Positions 17,550 through 27,141 of a DNA stretch of 64,000 nucleotides are shown in pieces (position 1 is the stretch's first letter; every line of letters begins with the position of its first letter). Both the position numbers and the translations under genes were made by a program. The stretch lies in NCBI RefSeq assembly GCF_018127925.1, contig NZ_CP072348.1, positions 1,284,001-1,348,000 on the forward strand, given 5' to 3'. The notes beneath the pieces are model-generated. The model saw only the letters and a program-made list of their open reading frames with translations, did no database searches and was not told the DNA's origin. Origin of the DNA: Prevotella melaninogenica. GTDB lineage: Bacteria; Bacteroidota; Bacteroidia; Bacteroidales; Bacteroidaceae.

Positions 17550-18728
17550 TTACTGCTTTACGAAAGAATACTGACCAGTGATGTCGTTGAAGTAAACAGT
17601 GTAAGTACCCTTACCATTGCGAACATTCTTACCGCCCTTCGTTGCAACACCATATGGGAATGCTTCAGAACCCCAGTTTACGTCCCAAGTACCGTTAGCA
17701 GCGAACTTACAGCCCTCACCATCAGCACCAGTAGACTTCTCATTGAAGGTCACAGTAGCCTTCCAATCATGATTCTCTACAACAGTTGTCTGTGCAGTCA
17801 TTGGTGTTCCTGCAGCATTCCAGCTGTCATGCTTACCAGGAAGACCCATAGAGTTGTAAACAGTAGGTGTAGCACCAGTGTACTCTGCGATTGTCAGTTT
17901 CACATTCTTAGTATCAAAAGTAATGGTATAGTAACCAGCTGTTGGAACCTTGATATCAGAAGAACCGCCATCATTATAAAGGAACTCGCCATAGCTTGCG
18001 CCCTGACCAACCTGACCAGCATCCCAATTCTCTGGGTTCTTCTTCAGTTTGAAGCCTGCTGTTGACAGATAACCAGTCCAAGAAATTATGCCCTTACCGG
18101 TCTTCTTATCATACTCCTGACCTTCCATTGGCAACAATGGAACCACCTGACTATTACCCCATGAGCCATCACCGAAGTTACCACCGACGAGATACCAAGT
18201 CTCAACAGGAGCGTCAGAAAGCTCAACATAATAAGGAGCAACACTCATCTTTACAGGGTTAGAGTAGATTGTATCACCATTTACTAACGAGTAAACACGT
18301 GCGTAGAGTTCCTGTGTTGCAGGGACAGTAGTCTCCTCATAGCGTTCCATCTTCTGAATAGCCGTTGCAAGGTCGGCTGCAGGAACAGAGGTAGAAGCAG
18401 TACCTGTTGGCGAACCAACAGCAGCATAGTTACCACGTTCAGCATCCATATCAACAACAGCGTCCACAGACTTTGTCCAAGTGTTGGTAGTTGAGAACTG
18501 CATACCATATTCAGCAGCTACAGGGAAACCATATTCAGGCTGCGACCATGTGAACTTCAGACTCTCAGCAACCTTTAAATCTATTGTTTGTGCAGCGTAA
18601 GCTGGTGTGTTCAGAACAAATGTCTTTGGTGACTGAAGAACTGGATTATTGTCCAAGTCCTTGTCACAGGCAGAGAACAGTGCCACACCTGCACACAACA
18701 GCAACGATGACTTAATTATTGATTTCAT
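17550..18728 (-). CDS. SusE-like outer-membrane starch-binding lipoprotein
   Basis: A 392-aa lipoprotein (signal ending LFSACDKD, lipid Cys about residue 21) that should sit on the cell surface in the starch-binding complex. The N-terminal region has SusE-type Ig-like strands (SLKFTWSQPEYGFPVAAEYGMQFS). Two C-terminal beta-sandwich domains carry YLVGGNFGDGSWGNSQVVPL and MGLPGKHDSWNAAGTPM, the Trp-containing motifs typical of the SusE/SusF binding domains. It is third in the operon after susC and susD. The 279-bp gap after susD contains a repeat array (18843-18942), which is unusual inside an operon. Confidence 0.85.
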   Translation of the reverse strand: MKSIIKSSLLLCAGVALFSACDKDLDNNPVLQSPKTFVLNTPAYAAQTIDLKVAESLKFTWSQPEYGFPVAAEYGMQFSTTNTWTKSVDAVVDMDAERGNYAAVGSPTGTASTSVPAADLATAIQKMERYEETTVPATQELYARVYSLVNGDTIYSNPVKMSVAPYYVELSDAPVETWYLVGGNFGDGSWGNSQVVPLLPMEGQEYDKKTGKGIISWTGYLSTAGFKLKKNPENWDAGQVGQGASYGEFLYNDGGSSDIKVPTAGYYTITFDTKNVKLTIAEYTGATPTVYNSMGLPGKHDSWNAAGTPMTAQTTVVENHDWKATVTFNEKSTGADGEGCKFAANGTWDVNWGSEAFPYGVATKGGKNVRNGKGTYTVYFNDITGQYSFVKQ

Positions 18729-18842
18729 ATTGATTATTCTTTAATCGTTTTATTTCTATTATTCAGTAGTACGTCTTTTCAATGCCTTTTAAGTCCCAAG
18801 AACGTCTTTATTAACCATGAAATAGGTCATGCTGAAGTCTTG

Positions 18843-18942
18843 TTGGCGAATTCTTTTCATGAAAAGAAATAATTATTTTCACGAGTGGAAATATTTATTT
18901 TCATGAAGAAAAACATTTATTTTCATGAAAAGAATTTGCCAA
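18843..18942. repeat. 22-bp-period CATG palindrome array, copy B, inside the sus operon
   Basis: Four units centred at 18859.5, 18881.5, 18903.5 and 18925.5, exactly 22 bp apart; the second has CACG. The ends extend as an inverted repeat, TTGGCGAATTC versus GAATTTGCCAA, so the whole element is dyad-symmetric. It lies between the susD stop and the susE-like start. Confidence 0.92.
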
Positions 18943-19007
18943 TGATGATTTCCGAGAGATTCAATCACGGTTTTCATCAGACTTTTCAGGCATTGACAAC
19001 ACCTTAA

Positions 19008-20636
19008 TTAATACCCAGTATTCTGAATCAAGTTGCTATTAGCAACCATATCACTTGTCGGAATTGGGAAGAGATTGAGGTGAGAGTCGAAGTTACGGCC
19101 GTTCTTCACACCACCCTTCCAACTCCAGTTGTAATTAACATTACCACCAAAGTAGCCGAAACGGATAAGTGTTGTACGACGCAAGCCTTCGAAGTAGAAC
19201 TCACGGCTCCACTCGTCACAAATCTGGCGGAGTGAATAAGCGGTCTGAGTAGTAGCATTAGCACGCGTACGGAGCGCATTGATATAAGCAGTACCCTGTG
19301 CTGTTGTTGTTCCATTATTCTGACGTGCATCAGCCTCTGCATACATTAAGTAAGCCTCAGCAGCACGCATAAGGAAGAAGTCAGCATCTGGGAAGAGTGA
19401 GTTATGACCTGCACTGCCGTCCGTCTTGAAGTTATTAAACTTACAAACAGAGAATCCGTTGGTAAATACCTTTACACCCTTCTCATCGTCACCATTGCTT
19501 ACATTACGACCTTCACCATCGAAGAGGGCACGATCGTCATCAGCTGCTGCTGGCATAGCGTATGCAGCAACATTAGGAGCATCGTTATTTGGGAAGAACT
19601 TCAATACGAGGTCTGGACGCATACGGTTACCAGCCCAACCACCAGTTGTGCTGTTACCAGCAATAGTAGCACTCTTGATATGCTCGCTGTTATCGTTAGA
19701 ACCAGCCATAAGGTAGAGGGTTGTACCATATGAAGTTGTCTTCAAACCATCCTGAAGGATTGGGAAGATAGCCTCAACAGAAGCACCGTTTTCACCATTA
19801 TCGCCCATGAAGAGCTGCTGGTAAGCACTCCACTGACCCTTCTTGGTGGTATAGAGCTTATAAGGAGAGTCAATAACCTTCTTTGCATATAACTTAGCAT
19901 TAGCCCAATCAGCAGTACCTGTATAAACCTCAGCATTCATATAAAGACGAGCCAAGAGCATCCAAGCAGCAGCTTTGTCAACACGACCATAACCAGTAGT
20001 GGCTGAAGTCTTAGGACTTGCATCGTTCAAATTAGGCTCAACCTCATTCTTCAATTCATCAATAAGCCACTTATAAAGGTCTGCACGCTGGATGCGAGCT
20101 GGCTTAGCAGAAGATATTGCTGTTGTGAAAGGAACATTACCCCATCCGTCCAAGAGATAGTAATAATTCAAAGCACGGATGAAACGAACCTCTGCTGACA
20201 TCGTTGCATTGTAGTCACCGAAGTCTGCAAGATACTGATTGCAATAGGTGATACCCGCATAAAGACGATAGTAAAAACCCTTCAACATTGGATGTGAAGC
20301 GTCATAACTATCGAAGTTCATGTTAGCAATACCCTCATCACCCCATGCGCAGATAGCCTCATCGGTGGTTAACTCCTGTGAGTTGAACAGCTGACGTACG
20401 TAACCACTGGTTCCACCATCAATACCATCAACATCGCTATCACCATTAGCTCCACCGTTACCAGCCATAGCAATATGAGCATAGCACTTATTGAATGCGC
20501 TTTCTGGCGACGTATTTTCCTTTGTATTAAGGTTTGGATCAATTGGTTTTACATCCAAATCGCCTGTACAAGAGGTGAACCCTACTGACAGCAAAAGTGC
20601 TGCTGTAGAGAATATATATTTGAATTTAGTATTCAT
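19008..20636 (-). CDS. susD: SusD/RagB-family glycan-binding lipoprotein
   Basis: A 542-aa outer-membrane lipoprotein that binds starch oligosaccharides and acts as the lid of the SusC transporter. The signal ends VGFTSCTGD (lipid Cys about residue 23). Family features seen are the N-terminal TPR-like helices with AEVRFIRALNYYYLLDGWGNVPF (about 128-150), the RIQRADLYKWLIDELKN helix, and the C-terminal DFFLMRAAEAYLMYAEADAR and WSREFYFEGLRRTTLIRFG motifs. It follows susC by 21 bp. The locus order and the amylolytic neighbours support starch or maltodextrin as the ligand. Confidence 0.95.
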   Translation of the reverse strand: MNTKFKYIFSTAALLLSVGFTSCTGDLDVKPIDPNLNTKENTSPESAFNKCYAHIAMAGNGGANGDSDVDGIDGGTSGYVRQLFNSQELTTDEAICAWGDEGIANMNFDSYDASHPMLKGFYYRLYAGITYCNQYLADFGDYNATMSAEVRFIRALNYYYLLDGWGNVPFTTAISSAKPARIQRADLYKWLIDELKNEVEPNLNDASPKTSATTGYGRVDKAAAWMLLARLYMNAEVYTGTADWANAKLYAKKVIDSPYKLYTTKKGQWSAYQQLFMGDNGENGASVEAIFPILQDGLKTTSYGTTLYLMAGSNDNSEHIKSATIAGNSTTGGWAGNRMRPDLVLKFFPNNDAPNVAAYAMPAAADDDRALFDGEGRNVSNGDDEKGVKVFTNGFSVCKFNNFKTDGSAGHNSLFPDADFFLMRAAEAYLMYAEADARQNNGTTTAQGTAYINALRTRANATTQTAYSLRQICDEWSREFYFEGLRRTTLIRFGYFGGNVNYNWSWKGGVKNGRNFDSHLNLFPIPTSDMVANSNLIQNTGY

Positions 20637-20657
20637 TGTCTTTACTCTTTTATAGAT

Positions 20658-23600
20658 TTAGAAATTCAGGTTCAAACCCAAGATGAATGAGATTGGACGT
20701 GGATAGAGGTTGTTGTCAATACCATTGAACACCTCTGGGTCGAGACCTTTATACTTAGTAAGGCAGAACACGTTATTCACAGTTCCATAAATACGACCAG
20801 TGATTCCATTCCATGAACCCCGCTTGAGAAGATTAGCGAAGCTATAACCCAAAGTTATGTTATCCATCTTCAAGAAAGAAGCATTCTGTACCCAGTAGTC
20901 TGTCTGAGTAGATGTAGTCTCGGTTGACAACCAGTTGTCTGCTACTACATCTGTAGGACGGTTCACAAGGAACTTGCTCTTTACAAATATTTCTGAGTTA
21001 GACATATTAGAAGTACTTGCAAAAGCATCATTGTAAACATAGTTGCCAAGACTTGCACGGAGTGCGAAACCAAGGTCCCAGTTGCGATACTCGAAACGAG
21101 AAGCAAAGCCCATCGTTACTGGTGCTGCAGGTGCCTTGTAGTAGTACTTATCAGCATCGGTAATCTTACCATCGCTGTTGCGGTCGACAACTACACCCTC
21201 CAACGGCTTGCCATTCTTATCATATGCCTGCTGGAATACGTGGAAAGAGTTAACTGCATTACCTACATGCTGTGCCTGGATGTTACCACCTGTACCAGCA
21301 GAGATACCACCTGTAGGTACGAAGTAGTCTGGGTCATTACCACCATTAAGGTCAGTAATCTTATTATAGTTATAGGTAAAGTTGTAATCCATTGTCCAGT
21401 TGAAGTCCTTAGCGTTCACTGCCAACCAGTGGAGACTTGTTTCAACACCCATATTATACATAGAACCAATGTTGCTCATTACCTGATTACGGAAGTTAGC
21501 ACCTGCTGGTACGGTTGCACTATTGAGCAAGTCGGTGGTCTTACGGTAGTACCAATCAACGCTACCTGTGAGGCGCTGCTTGAGAATACCCCAATCAAGA
21601 CCTACGTTATAAGAGGTAGTTGTCTCCCACTTCAAGTTTGGATCGTATGCCTTTGGACGAGCCAAAGAACCATTACCAGCAATTGGATAGGTAGATTCAT
21701 TACCTGTATTCATTTCGTATATCGCGAAGTAATTATAGTCGCCGATACCTTCCTGCTGACCAGTCATACCCCAGCTAAGGCGAAGTTTCAAGTCTGACAA
21801 CCAGTCAATCTGCTTGAAAAGGTTCTCTTCATTGACACGCCATGCGAAAGCGAATGATGGGAACGTTGCCCAATGCTCCTTGAAACGTGAAGAACCATCA
21901 TTACGTACGGTTGCAGTTACCATATAACGACCATCCATCAAAGACCAGTTTGCACGACCGAAGAAGGATACAAGGTAGTTCTCTGTCGCATAGTAATAAG
22001 GTGCATAGTTGCGTTGTTTACCTGCAAGAGTTGCATCTCTGTTTGTTGATGGATAGTAACTCCAATAAGCGTTTTTAGTGTTATGCCAGAAGTGTGCCCA
22101 CTCATAACCAGCCATGATATCGAAGTGATTCTTTGCTTTATCATTGAAATCGTGGTAGTACTGAGCGTATGCAGAGAGCTGCATGTTACGTTTCAATTGC
22201 GATTCCCAACCGTAAGAACCATAATAGATTGCCTGTGGAGAGGCTGGATCAACATCTGTTACCTGACGTCCCTTAGCAACATCAACACCTGCAGTAACGT
22301 GGAAACGGAGGTCTTCAAAGCCATGAACTTTATAATCAACATCGGCACTACCAAGGAAGTCACGGCTGATAGCACGGTCGTTCTTTAGGTTAAGAATAGA
22401 CACAGGGTTCTTTGTTGCCAATGAATAATAGGTCTTTGGCCAACTGCTATCATTGAGCGCTGTACCATCATCAAGCCACTGATAGTAGCCACCGAAGTTC
22501 TCATAACCAGACGCATAGACTGGCTGTGTTGGGTCAAACTGACGTGCTGCCTTGATAGCCTCACCATCAGCATAACGATTCTTTGTCCACATTCCCTTAG
22601 CATTCAACGTAACCTTCAAATGGTCATTCAAGAAAGAAGGGCTCAATGTCAACGCTCCAGTGAAACGCTCAAAGTTAGAAGTCTTGATGATACCCTGCTG
22701 ATTTGTGTAGCCTGCACTAACACGATAAGGCAACCAGTCACCAACTTGACCAGAAACAGCTACGTTGTGGTCATGGCTAAGCGCTGTACGGAAGATTTCG
22801 TTCTGCCAGTTAGTATTAGCACTACCAAGACGTGAATAAGCTGTTGGAACCTTATTACCATTTGAGTCGAGCGTATAGAGATCTGTTCCAAACTTCTTTG
22901 CAATAAGGCTACGATACTCATCAGCAGACAACACATCAAGATTCTTAGAATTTCTACTAACAGTAAAGCTACCATTATAAGAAACCTGTAAACCACGACG
23001 TCCCTTCTTAGTTGTAATGATGATAACACCATTTGAACCACGAGAACCATAGATTGCAGTAGCAGAAGCATCCTTCAAAACGTTGAAAGACTCAATATCC
23101 TGTGGGTTTACAAGTGACAAAGGATTGCTTACACCCTTAATACCTGTCTGGTCCATAGCCACACCATCAATCACAATCAATGGATTGTTAGATGCGTTCA
23201 AAGAAGAACCACCACGAATACGAATGTTAGCACCGCCACCAGGAGTACCACCATCGCTCGTTACACTCACACCGGCAACCTTACCAGCAAGCATGTCCTG
23301 TGCATTAACAACAAGACCCTTATTCTTGCTATCAGGTTTCAAGGCTGTCACAGAACCCGTAAGGTCACTCTTCTTAACAGCACCGTAACCAATAACAACA
23401 ACCTCATTCATCTGCTGTGCTTGGTCTTCCTGAAGTGTAATTACCATACCATTGGTTGCAGCCACCTGTTGTTTCTGGAAACCAATGTAAGAGATTGTCA
23501 AAGTAGCACCCGGCTGTACGTTGACAGAGAAGTTACCATCAAGGTCGGTCACAGTACCATTCGATGTCCCATTGATAAGGACAGAAGCACCAATGACTGG

Positions 23601-23723
23601 CTCGCCAGTAGCATCCTTCACCTGTCCAGTAATCGTAGACTGCGCAAAGGCACTGACTGAAAGGAATAGACCCAACAATAGAGTCAATATCCTAACAGGA
23701 AATTTGCATTTTACCTGCTTCAT
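20658..23723 (-). CDS. susC: SusC/RagA-family TonB-dependent outer-membrane transporter
   Basis: A 1021-aa TonB-dependent channel that imports starch oligosaccharides across the outer membrane with SusD. The order is: signal peptide (LLLGLFLSVSAFAQ), carboxypeptidase-regulatory-like domain (ITGQVKDATGEPVIGASVLINGT, about 30-105), the SusC signature QMNEVVVIGYGAVKKSDLTGSV near a TonB box, the plug domain (about 120-230, with VLKDASATAIYGSRGSNGVIIITTKKG), then a 22-strand barrel ending in aromatic NF. It is first in its operon. A LacI-type operator sits 54 bp upstream of the -7 box. Confidence 0.96.
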   Translation of the reverse strand: MKQVKCKFPVRILTLLLGLFLSVSAFAQSTITGQVKDATGEPVIGASVLINGTSNGTVTDLDGNFSVNVQPGATLTISYIGFQKQQVAATNGMVITLQEDQAQQMNEVVVIGYGAVKKSDLTGSVTALKPDSKNKGLVVNAQDMLAGKVAGVSVTSDGGTPGGGANIRIRGGSSLNASNNPLIVIDGVAMDQTGIKGVSNPLSLVNPQDIESFNVLKDASATAIYGSRGSNGVIIITTKKGRRGLQVSYNGSFTVSRNSKNLDVLSADEYRSLIAKKFGTDLYTLDSNGNKVPTAYSRLGSANTNWQNEIFRTALSHDHNVAVSGQVGDWLPYRVSAGYTNQQGIIKTSNFERFTGALTLSPSFLNDHLKVTLNAKGMWTKNRYADGEAIKAARQFDPTQPVYASGYENFGGYYQWLDDGTALNDSSWPKTYYSLATKNPVSILNLKNDRAISRDFLGSADVDYKVHGFEDLRFHVTAGVDVAKGRQVTDVDPASPQAIYYGSYGWESQLKRNMQLSAYAQYYHDFNDKAKNHFDIMAGYEWAHFWHNTKNAYWSYYPSTNRDATLAGKQRNYAPYYYATENYLVSFFGRANWSLMDGRYMVTATVRNDGSSRFKEHWATFPSFAFAWRVNEENLFKQIDWLSDLKLRLSWGMTGQQEGIGDYNYFAIYEMNTGNESTYPIAGNGSLARPKAYDPNLKWETTTSYNVGLDWGILKQRLTGSVDWYYRKTTDLLNSATVPAGANFRNQVMSNIGSMYNMGVETSLHWLAVNAKDFNWTMDYNFTYNYNKITDLNGGNDPDYFVPTGGISAGTGGNIQAQHVGNAVNSFHVFQQAYDKNGKPLEGVVVDRNSDGKITDADKYYYKAPAAPVTMGFASRFEYRNWDLGFALRASLGNYVYNDAFASTSNMSNSEIFVKSKFLVNRPTDVVADNWLSTETTSTQTDYWVQNASFLKMDNITLGYSFANLLKRGSWNGITGRIYGTVNNVFCLTKYKGLDPEVFNGIDNNLYPRPISFILGLNLNF

Positions 23724-23822
23724 CTTTGTTATTGTTAAAGTAATTTATAAATTGATTAAAGTAATATTCGTTTAGTTCGATCAAAAGATAGATTAATACC
23801 TTTTTGTAGGCTTTTTCTGCTG

Positions 23823-23830
23823 CAAAGATA
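23823..23830 (-). promoter_or_regulatory. Promoter -7 box of the susC operon
   Basis: TATCTTTG on the minus strand, about 100 bp before the start. At 19 bp upstream the sequence is GTAT, not TTTG, so the -33 box is weak. Confidence 0.65.
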
Positions 23831-23883
23831 GTTGAGTTTAAGCTACTTTATACTATTTTTGCTTTGAATTTGTATTTTAAATA

Positions 23884-23899
23884 GTGCAAACGATTGCAC
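23884..23899. promoter_or_regulatory. LacI-type operator between susC and the regulator gene
   Basis: GTGCAAACGATTGCAC, the most symmetric copy. 54 bp separate its 14-bp core from the susC -7 box; about 56 bp separate it from the TATATTTG -7 box (23955-23962) of the divergent regulator gene, so one site could serve both promoters. Confidence 0.85.
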
Positions 23900-24004
23900 A
23901 AATAAATAAGAGATAAATAAATTGATATAGGTCAAAGAAGTTATAGAAAATATGTATATTTGCGTTATAAAACCATTAGCAGACTAAAGACAAAGCTAAA
24001 TCGC

Positions 24005-25030
24005 ATGAGTGACTCAACCAACATAACAATGAAGGATATAGCCCGAGACCTTGGTGTTTCGGTCGCTACGGTCTCTCGTGCGCTCAAAGACAGCCCTCGT
24101 ATCTCTGCAGAAAAACGTGAGGTAATAAAGAAGTATGCACAAGAACATAACTTCTACCCAAACATCCTTGCAGAGAGCCTGCGCAAAAGTAAGGTACAAC
24201 CGATTAAGGTTATCGGTGTTATCATTCCACAGCTTGATCATTTCTACTTCTCATCTATTCTTTCTGGTATCGAAGAAGAGGCTTCTTCACGTGGCTATCG
24301 AATTATGATTGCACAGAGCCGAGAGAACTATGAGGACGAAGTGAAAATCTGTCGAGCATTTTCGGAGAGTAAAGTTTGTGGCATCATCGTTTCTCAAGCG
24401 AAGAATACTACCAAATACGACCATTTCCAAACACTCATAGATAAGAGTATGCCTTTGGTTTTCTACGATCGTATCAGTACGGGTGTAAATGCAAGTCGAG
24501 TAGTTGTTGATGACTATATGGGTGCTTTCTCTGCCGTCACACACCTTATTAATACTGGTTGCAAGCGTATTGCATATTACGGCACTTCGTTAACAATGCA
24601 AATCGCAAAGAATCGTTATAATGGATATCTTGATGCCTTACTGAAGAATGGTATGCACCCTAACGAGCAACTGATAAAGAACTGCGACAACAGATCAGAT
24701 GCCGAGCTTATCACGCCAAGCGTAATGCGACTTCCCGAACCACCAGATGCCTTCTTTGCCGTCAATGATGACACGGCTATCGGTATTCTTTATTCCTGCA
24801 AACGATTAGGGTTCCGTGTGCCAGAAGATGTCTCTATCTGCGGTTTCACTAACGGACAACGAGCTATAGCCTGCGACCCAATGCTGACAACTGTAGAACA
24901 ACGGGGAGTACGCGTAGGTGAAGAGGCTGCAAGTATCCTCATCGATCAGGTAGAAGGAAAACTTCCTAAAAATCGAGTAGAGAAACGTGTCGTGAGAACA
25001 AAACTGATTATTAGAGGGACTACGAGGTAA
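24005..25030 (+). CDS. LacI-family transcriptional regulator of the starch genes
   Basis: A 341-aa regulator. I use the start MSDSTNITMKDIARDLG at 24005. The LacI helix-turn-helix comes first (VSVATVSRALKDSPRIS, about 18-35), with the hinge after it (EKYAQEHNFYPNILAESLRKS). The ligand-binding domain is of the periplasmic-binding type (VIGVIIPQLDHFYFSSILSGIEEEA, FFAVNDDTAIGI, CGFTNGQ) and should sense a sugar. It is divergent from susC and upstream of the maltose-type transporter. No SusR-type sensor is visible, so this protein is the likely local regulator. The fixed operator spacing at three promoters suggests activation; repression cannot be excluded. Confidence 0.9.
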   Translation: MSDSTNITMKDIARDLGVSVATVSRALKDSPRISAEKREVIKKYAQEHNFYPNILAESLRKSKVQPIKVIGVIIPQLDHFYFSSILSGIEEEASSRGYRIMIAQSRENYEDEVKICRAFSESKVCGIIVSQAKNTTKYDHFQTLIDKSMPLVFYDRISTGVNASRVVVDDYMGAFSAVTHLINTGCKRIAYYGTSLTMQIAKNRYNGYLDALLKNGMHPNEQLIKNCDNRSDAELITPSVMRLPEPPDAFFAVNDDTAIGILYSCKRLGFRVPEDVSICGFTNGQRAIACDPMLTTVEQRGVRVGEEAASILIDQVEGKLPKNRVEKRVVRTKLIIRGTTR

Positions 25031-25201
25031 GGAGACCTCCCCCAACCCCTCCGAAGGAGGGGAGTGCTGAGGACAAAATTGGGTTTATGAGCCTAATTAG
25101 CCCAATAAGCCTAATAGCCCTCTCTTCAAAAGAAAATAAACAACACAAGCTTCGCACTCCCTCTTAAGAGGGACTTAGGGAGCACAAAAACTAACATAAC
25201 A
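25031..25201 (+). repeat. Gap with inverted CTCCCC repeats and AGCCTAATT repeats
   Basis: 25035-25069 holds CTCCCCCAACCCCTCCGAAG-type inverted repeats and 25149-25182 another (CTCCCTCTTAAGAGGG). 25086-25118 has a 9-bp-period run of AGCCTAATT/AGCCCAATA, also seen at 32032-32071. No operator copy is present, so the transporter is probably read through from the regulator gene. Confidence 0.55.
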
Positions 25202-26536
25202 ATGAAACAAAAACCTAACTTAAGCTTTTGGCAACTTTGGAATCTCAGCTTTGGATTCTTTGGAGTGCAGATTGCGTACGCGCTGCAGAGTGCCAACATC
25301 TCACGCATCTTCGCAACATTAGGTGCTGACCCTCATAATCTTAGTTACTTCTGGATACTCCCCCCATTGATGGGTATCGTCGTACAACCGATTGTTGGAA
25401 CACTCTCTGACATGACGTGGACACGCTTCGGACGTCGCATTCCTTACCTCTTCGTAGGTGCAGCCGTTGCCGTCTTCGTGATGTGTCTGCTGCCGAATGC
25501 GGGTTCTTTAGGTATGGCAGTCTCAACGGCAATGGTATTTGGACTTGTCTCATTGATGTTCCTCGACACAAGTATCAATATGGCCATGCAACCCTTTAAG
25601 ATGTTAGTGGGAGACATGGTCAACGAGAAACAGAAGACACTCGCCTACTCTATTCAGAGTTTCCTCTGCAATGCAGGCTCTATTGCAGGCTACGTCTTCC
25701 CATTCTTCTTCACCTTCTTAGGTATCTCTAACCAAGCTCCATCAGGTGTAGTACCAGACTCAGTGGTCTATTCTTTCTATATTGGTGCAGCCATTCTCAT
25801 CCTCTGTGTTATCTATACTACAGCCAAGGTAAAGGAGATGCCACCAAAGGAATATGCCGAATACCATTCTGTAGAGAAGAAAGAAGATACTTCAAAGTCT
25901 AATCTCTTCACCTTATTAAAGTTTGCGCCACCTACCTTCTGGAAAGTTGGTTTGGTACAGTTCTTCTGCTGGTTCGCCTTTATGTATATGTGGACTTACA
26001 CCAATGGAACCGTAGCAGCTAACTGTTGGGGCGTTGATATGCTTGCACATGATGCAACGATGACAAAGGGTTATCAAGAAGCAGGCAACTGGGTTGGTAT
26101 TCTCTTTGCCATTCAGGCGATTGGTTCAGTAGCTTGGGCAATGGTTCTTCCACAGTTCAAGAACACCAAACTCGCATACTCCTTCTCACTTATCTTAGGT
26201 GCAGCAGGCTTTGTCCTCGCAGCCTTCGTACACGACCAATATGTTATGTTCATCCCATTCCTCCTCATCGGATGCGCTTGGGCGGCTATATTGGCAATGC
26301 CATTTACCTTAGTTACCAATGCCCTCGAGGGTTATGGCCACTTAGGAACTTATCTTGGCTTGTTCAACGGAACCATCTGTATTCCACAGATTATCGCTGC
26401 GGCTATTGGCGGAGTGCTACTCCAGATGGTTGGATCCGTACAAAGTAATATGATGATTGTAGCAGGCGTTTCCCTCTTCCTCGGTGCAATGTCCGTTGGA
26501 TTCATAAAGGTTCGCCGTCCTGCAGAGCAAGGGTAA
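25202..26536 (+). CDS. MFS sugar transporter, maltose/maltodextrin-type (SLC45-like)
   Basis: A 444-aa inner-membrane carrier with about 12 hydrophobic helices. The N-terminal block NLSFWQLWNLSFGFFGVQIAYALQ and the loop WILPPLMGIVVQPIVGTLSDMTWTRFGRRIPY (about 55-85) match the GPH/SLC45-like sugar transporters common beside Bacteroidota starch enzymes. D-R-x-G-R-R-type charge in the loop 2-3 (SDMTWTRFGRR) is visible. It lies between the LacI-type regulator and malQ, so maltose or short maltodextrins are the likely substrates. A strong terminator follows 30 bp later. Confidence 0.88.
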   Translation: MKQKPNLSFWQLWNLSFGFFGVQIAYALQSANISRIFATLGADPHNLSYFWILPPLMGIVVQPIVGTLSDMTWTRFGRRIPYLFVGAAVAVFVMCLLPNAGSLGMAVSTAMVFGLVSLMFLDTSINMAMQPFKMLVGDMVNEKQKTLAYSIQSFLCNAGSIAGYVFPFFFTFLGISNQAPSGVVPDSVVYSFYIGAAILILCVIYTTAKVKEMPPKEYAEYHSVEKKEDTSKSNLFTLLKFAPPTFWKVGLVQFFCWFAFMYMWTYTNGTVAANCWGVDMLAHDATMTKGYQEAGNWVGILFAIQAIGSVAWAMVLPQFKNTKLAYSFSLILGAAGFVLAAFVHDQYVMFIPFLLIGCAWAAILAMPFTLVTNALEGYGHLGTYLGLFNGTICIPQIIAAAIGGVLLQMVGSVQSNMMIVAGVSLFLGAMSVGFIKVRRPAEQG

Positions 26537-26566
26537 CAATAACTTTTTTATAATCTCTCTGAATTT

Positions 26567-26601
26567 AAGGGTGTGCTGAAAAGCGTTTCAGTACACCCTT
26601 T
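26567..26601 (+). terminator. Terminator after the MFS transporter
   Basis: AAGGGTGT-GCTGAAA pairs with TTTCAG-ACACCCTT across AGCG, followed by TGCTTTTCTT. Confidence 0.85.
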
Positions 26602-26691
26602 GCTTTTCTTCAAACGTTTTTTACACCTCTTATCGCTCAACTAAATAAACCTTTTCTACCAACAACTTACTACCACTCTACTCTCACCAAC

Positions 26692-26783
26692 AAGTTATTT
26701 TCATGAAAAGAAATATTTTTCTTCATGAAAATAAATATTTCTTCTCACGTAAATAAATATTTATCACCATGAAAAGAAATGAT
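26692..26783. repeat. 22-bp-period CATG palindrome array, copy C
   Basis: Four units centred at 26703.5, 26725.5, 26747.5 and 26769.5, all 22 bp apart; the third has CACG. End symmetry is weaker than in the other copies. It shares the 659-bp malQ upstream gap with a copy of the second array family. Confidence 0.88.
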
Positions 26784-26950
26784 AAACCACTGAGAAATCA
26801 ATCTCAATAGAGCATTCTTTCCTATATCAAATAAATAGCTAACATCAGCTAACAAACATCCTCTTATCAGCTTGCTATTACCAGTTTACAAGTCATATAG
26901 TCCTAAACTCAAAATTCGTTTACCGTGTCTAACGACTGTGTTGCAACCCC

Positions 26951-26992
26951 GCACCATTGGTGTTGAGCGTGCGCACCATTGGTACTAAGCAC
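26951..26992. repeat. 22-bp-period CCATTGG palindrome array, copy b
   Basis: GCACCATTGGTGT (centre 26957) and GCACCATTGGTAC (centre 26979) are exactly 22 bp apart, with degenerate half units either side. Confidence 0.75.
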
Positions 26993-27096
26993 TAACACAA
27001 AAGCAAAGTAGCGTTAAAAAGCATCAAAAATAAGGTTTTATTTATACTTATAGAGCGTTAGTTGATTAGCCATGAGTTATCACCAATTCAGCAATA

Positions 27097-27110
27097 TGCA
27101 AACGATTGCG
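27097..27110 (+). promoter_or_regulatory. LacI-type operator upstream of malQ
   Basis: TGCAAACGATTGCG, 54 bp before the -7 box at 27165, the same spacing as at susC and the amylase. Confidence 0.82.
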
Positions 27111-27141
27111 CAAGAATTGATATAAATCATGTAAAAGGGTA

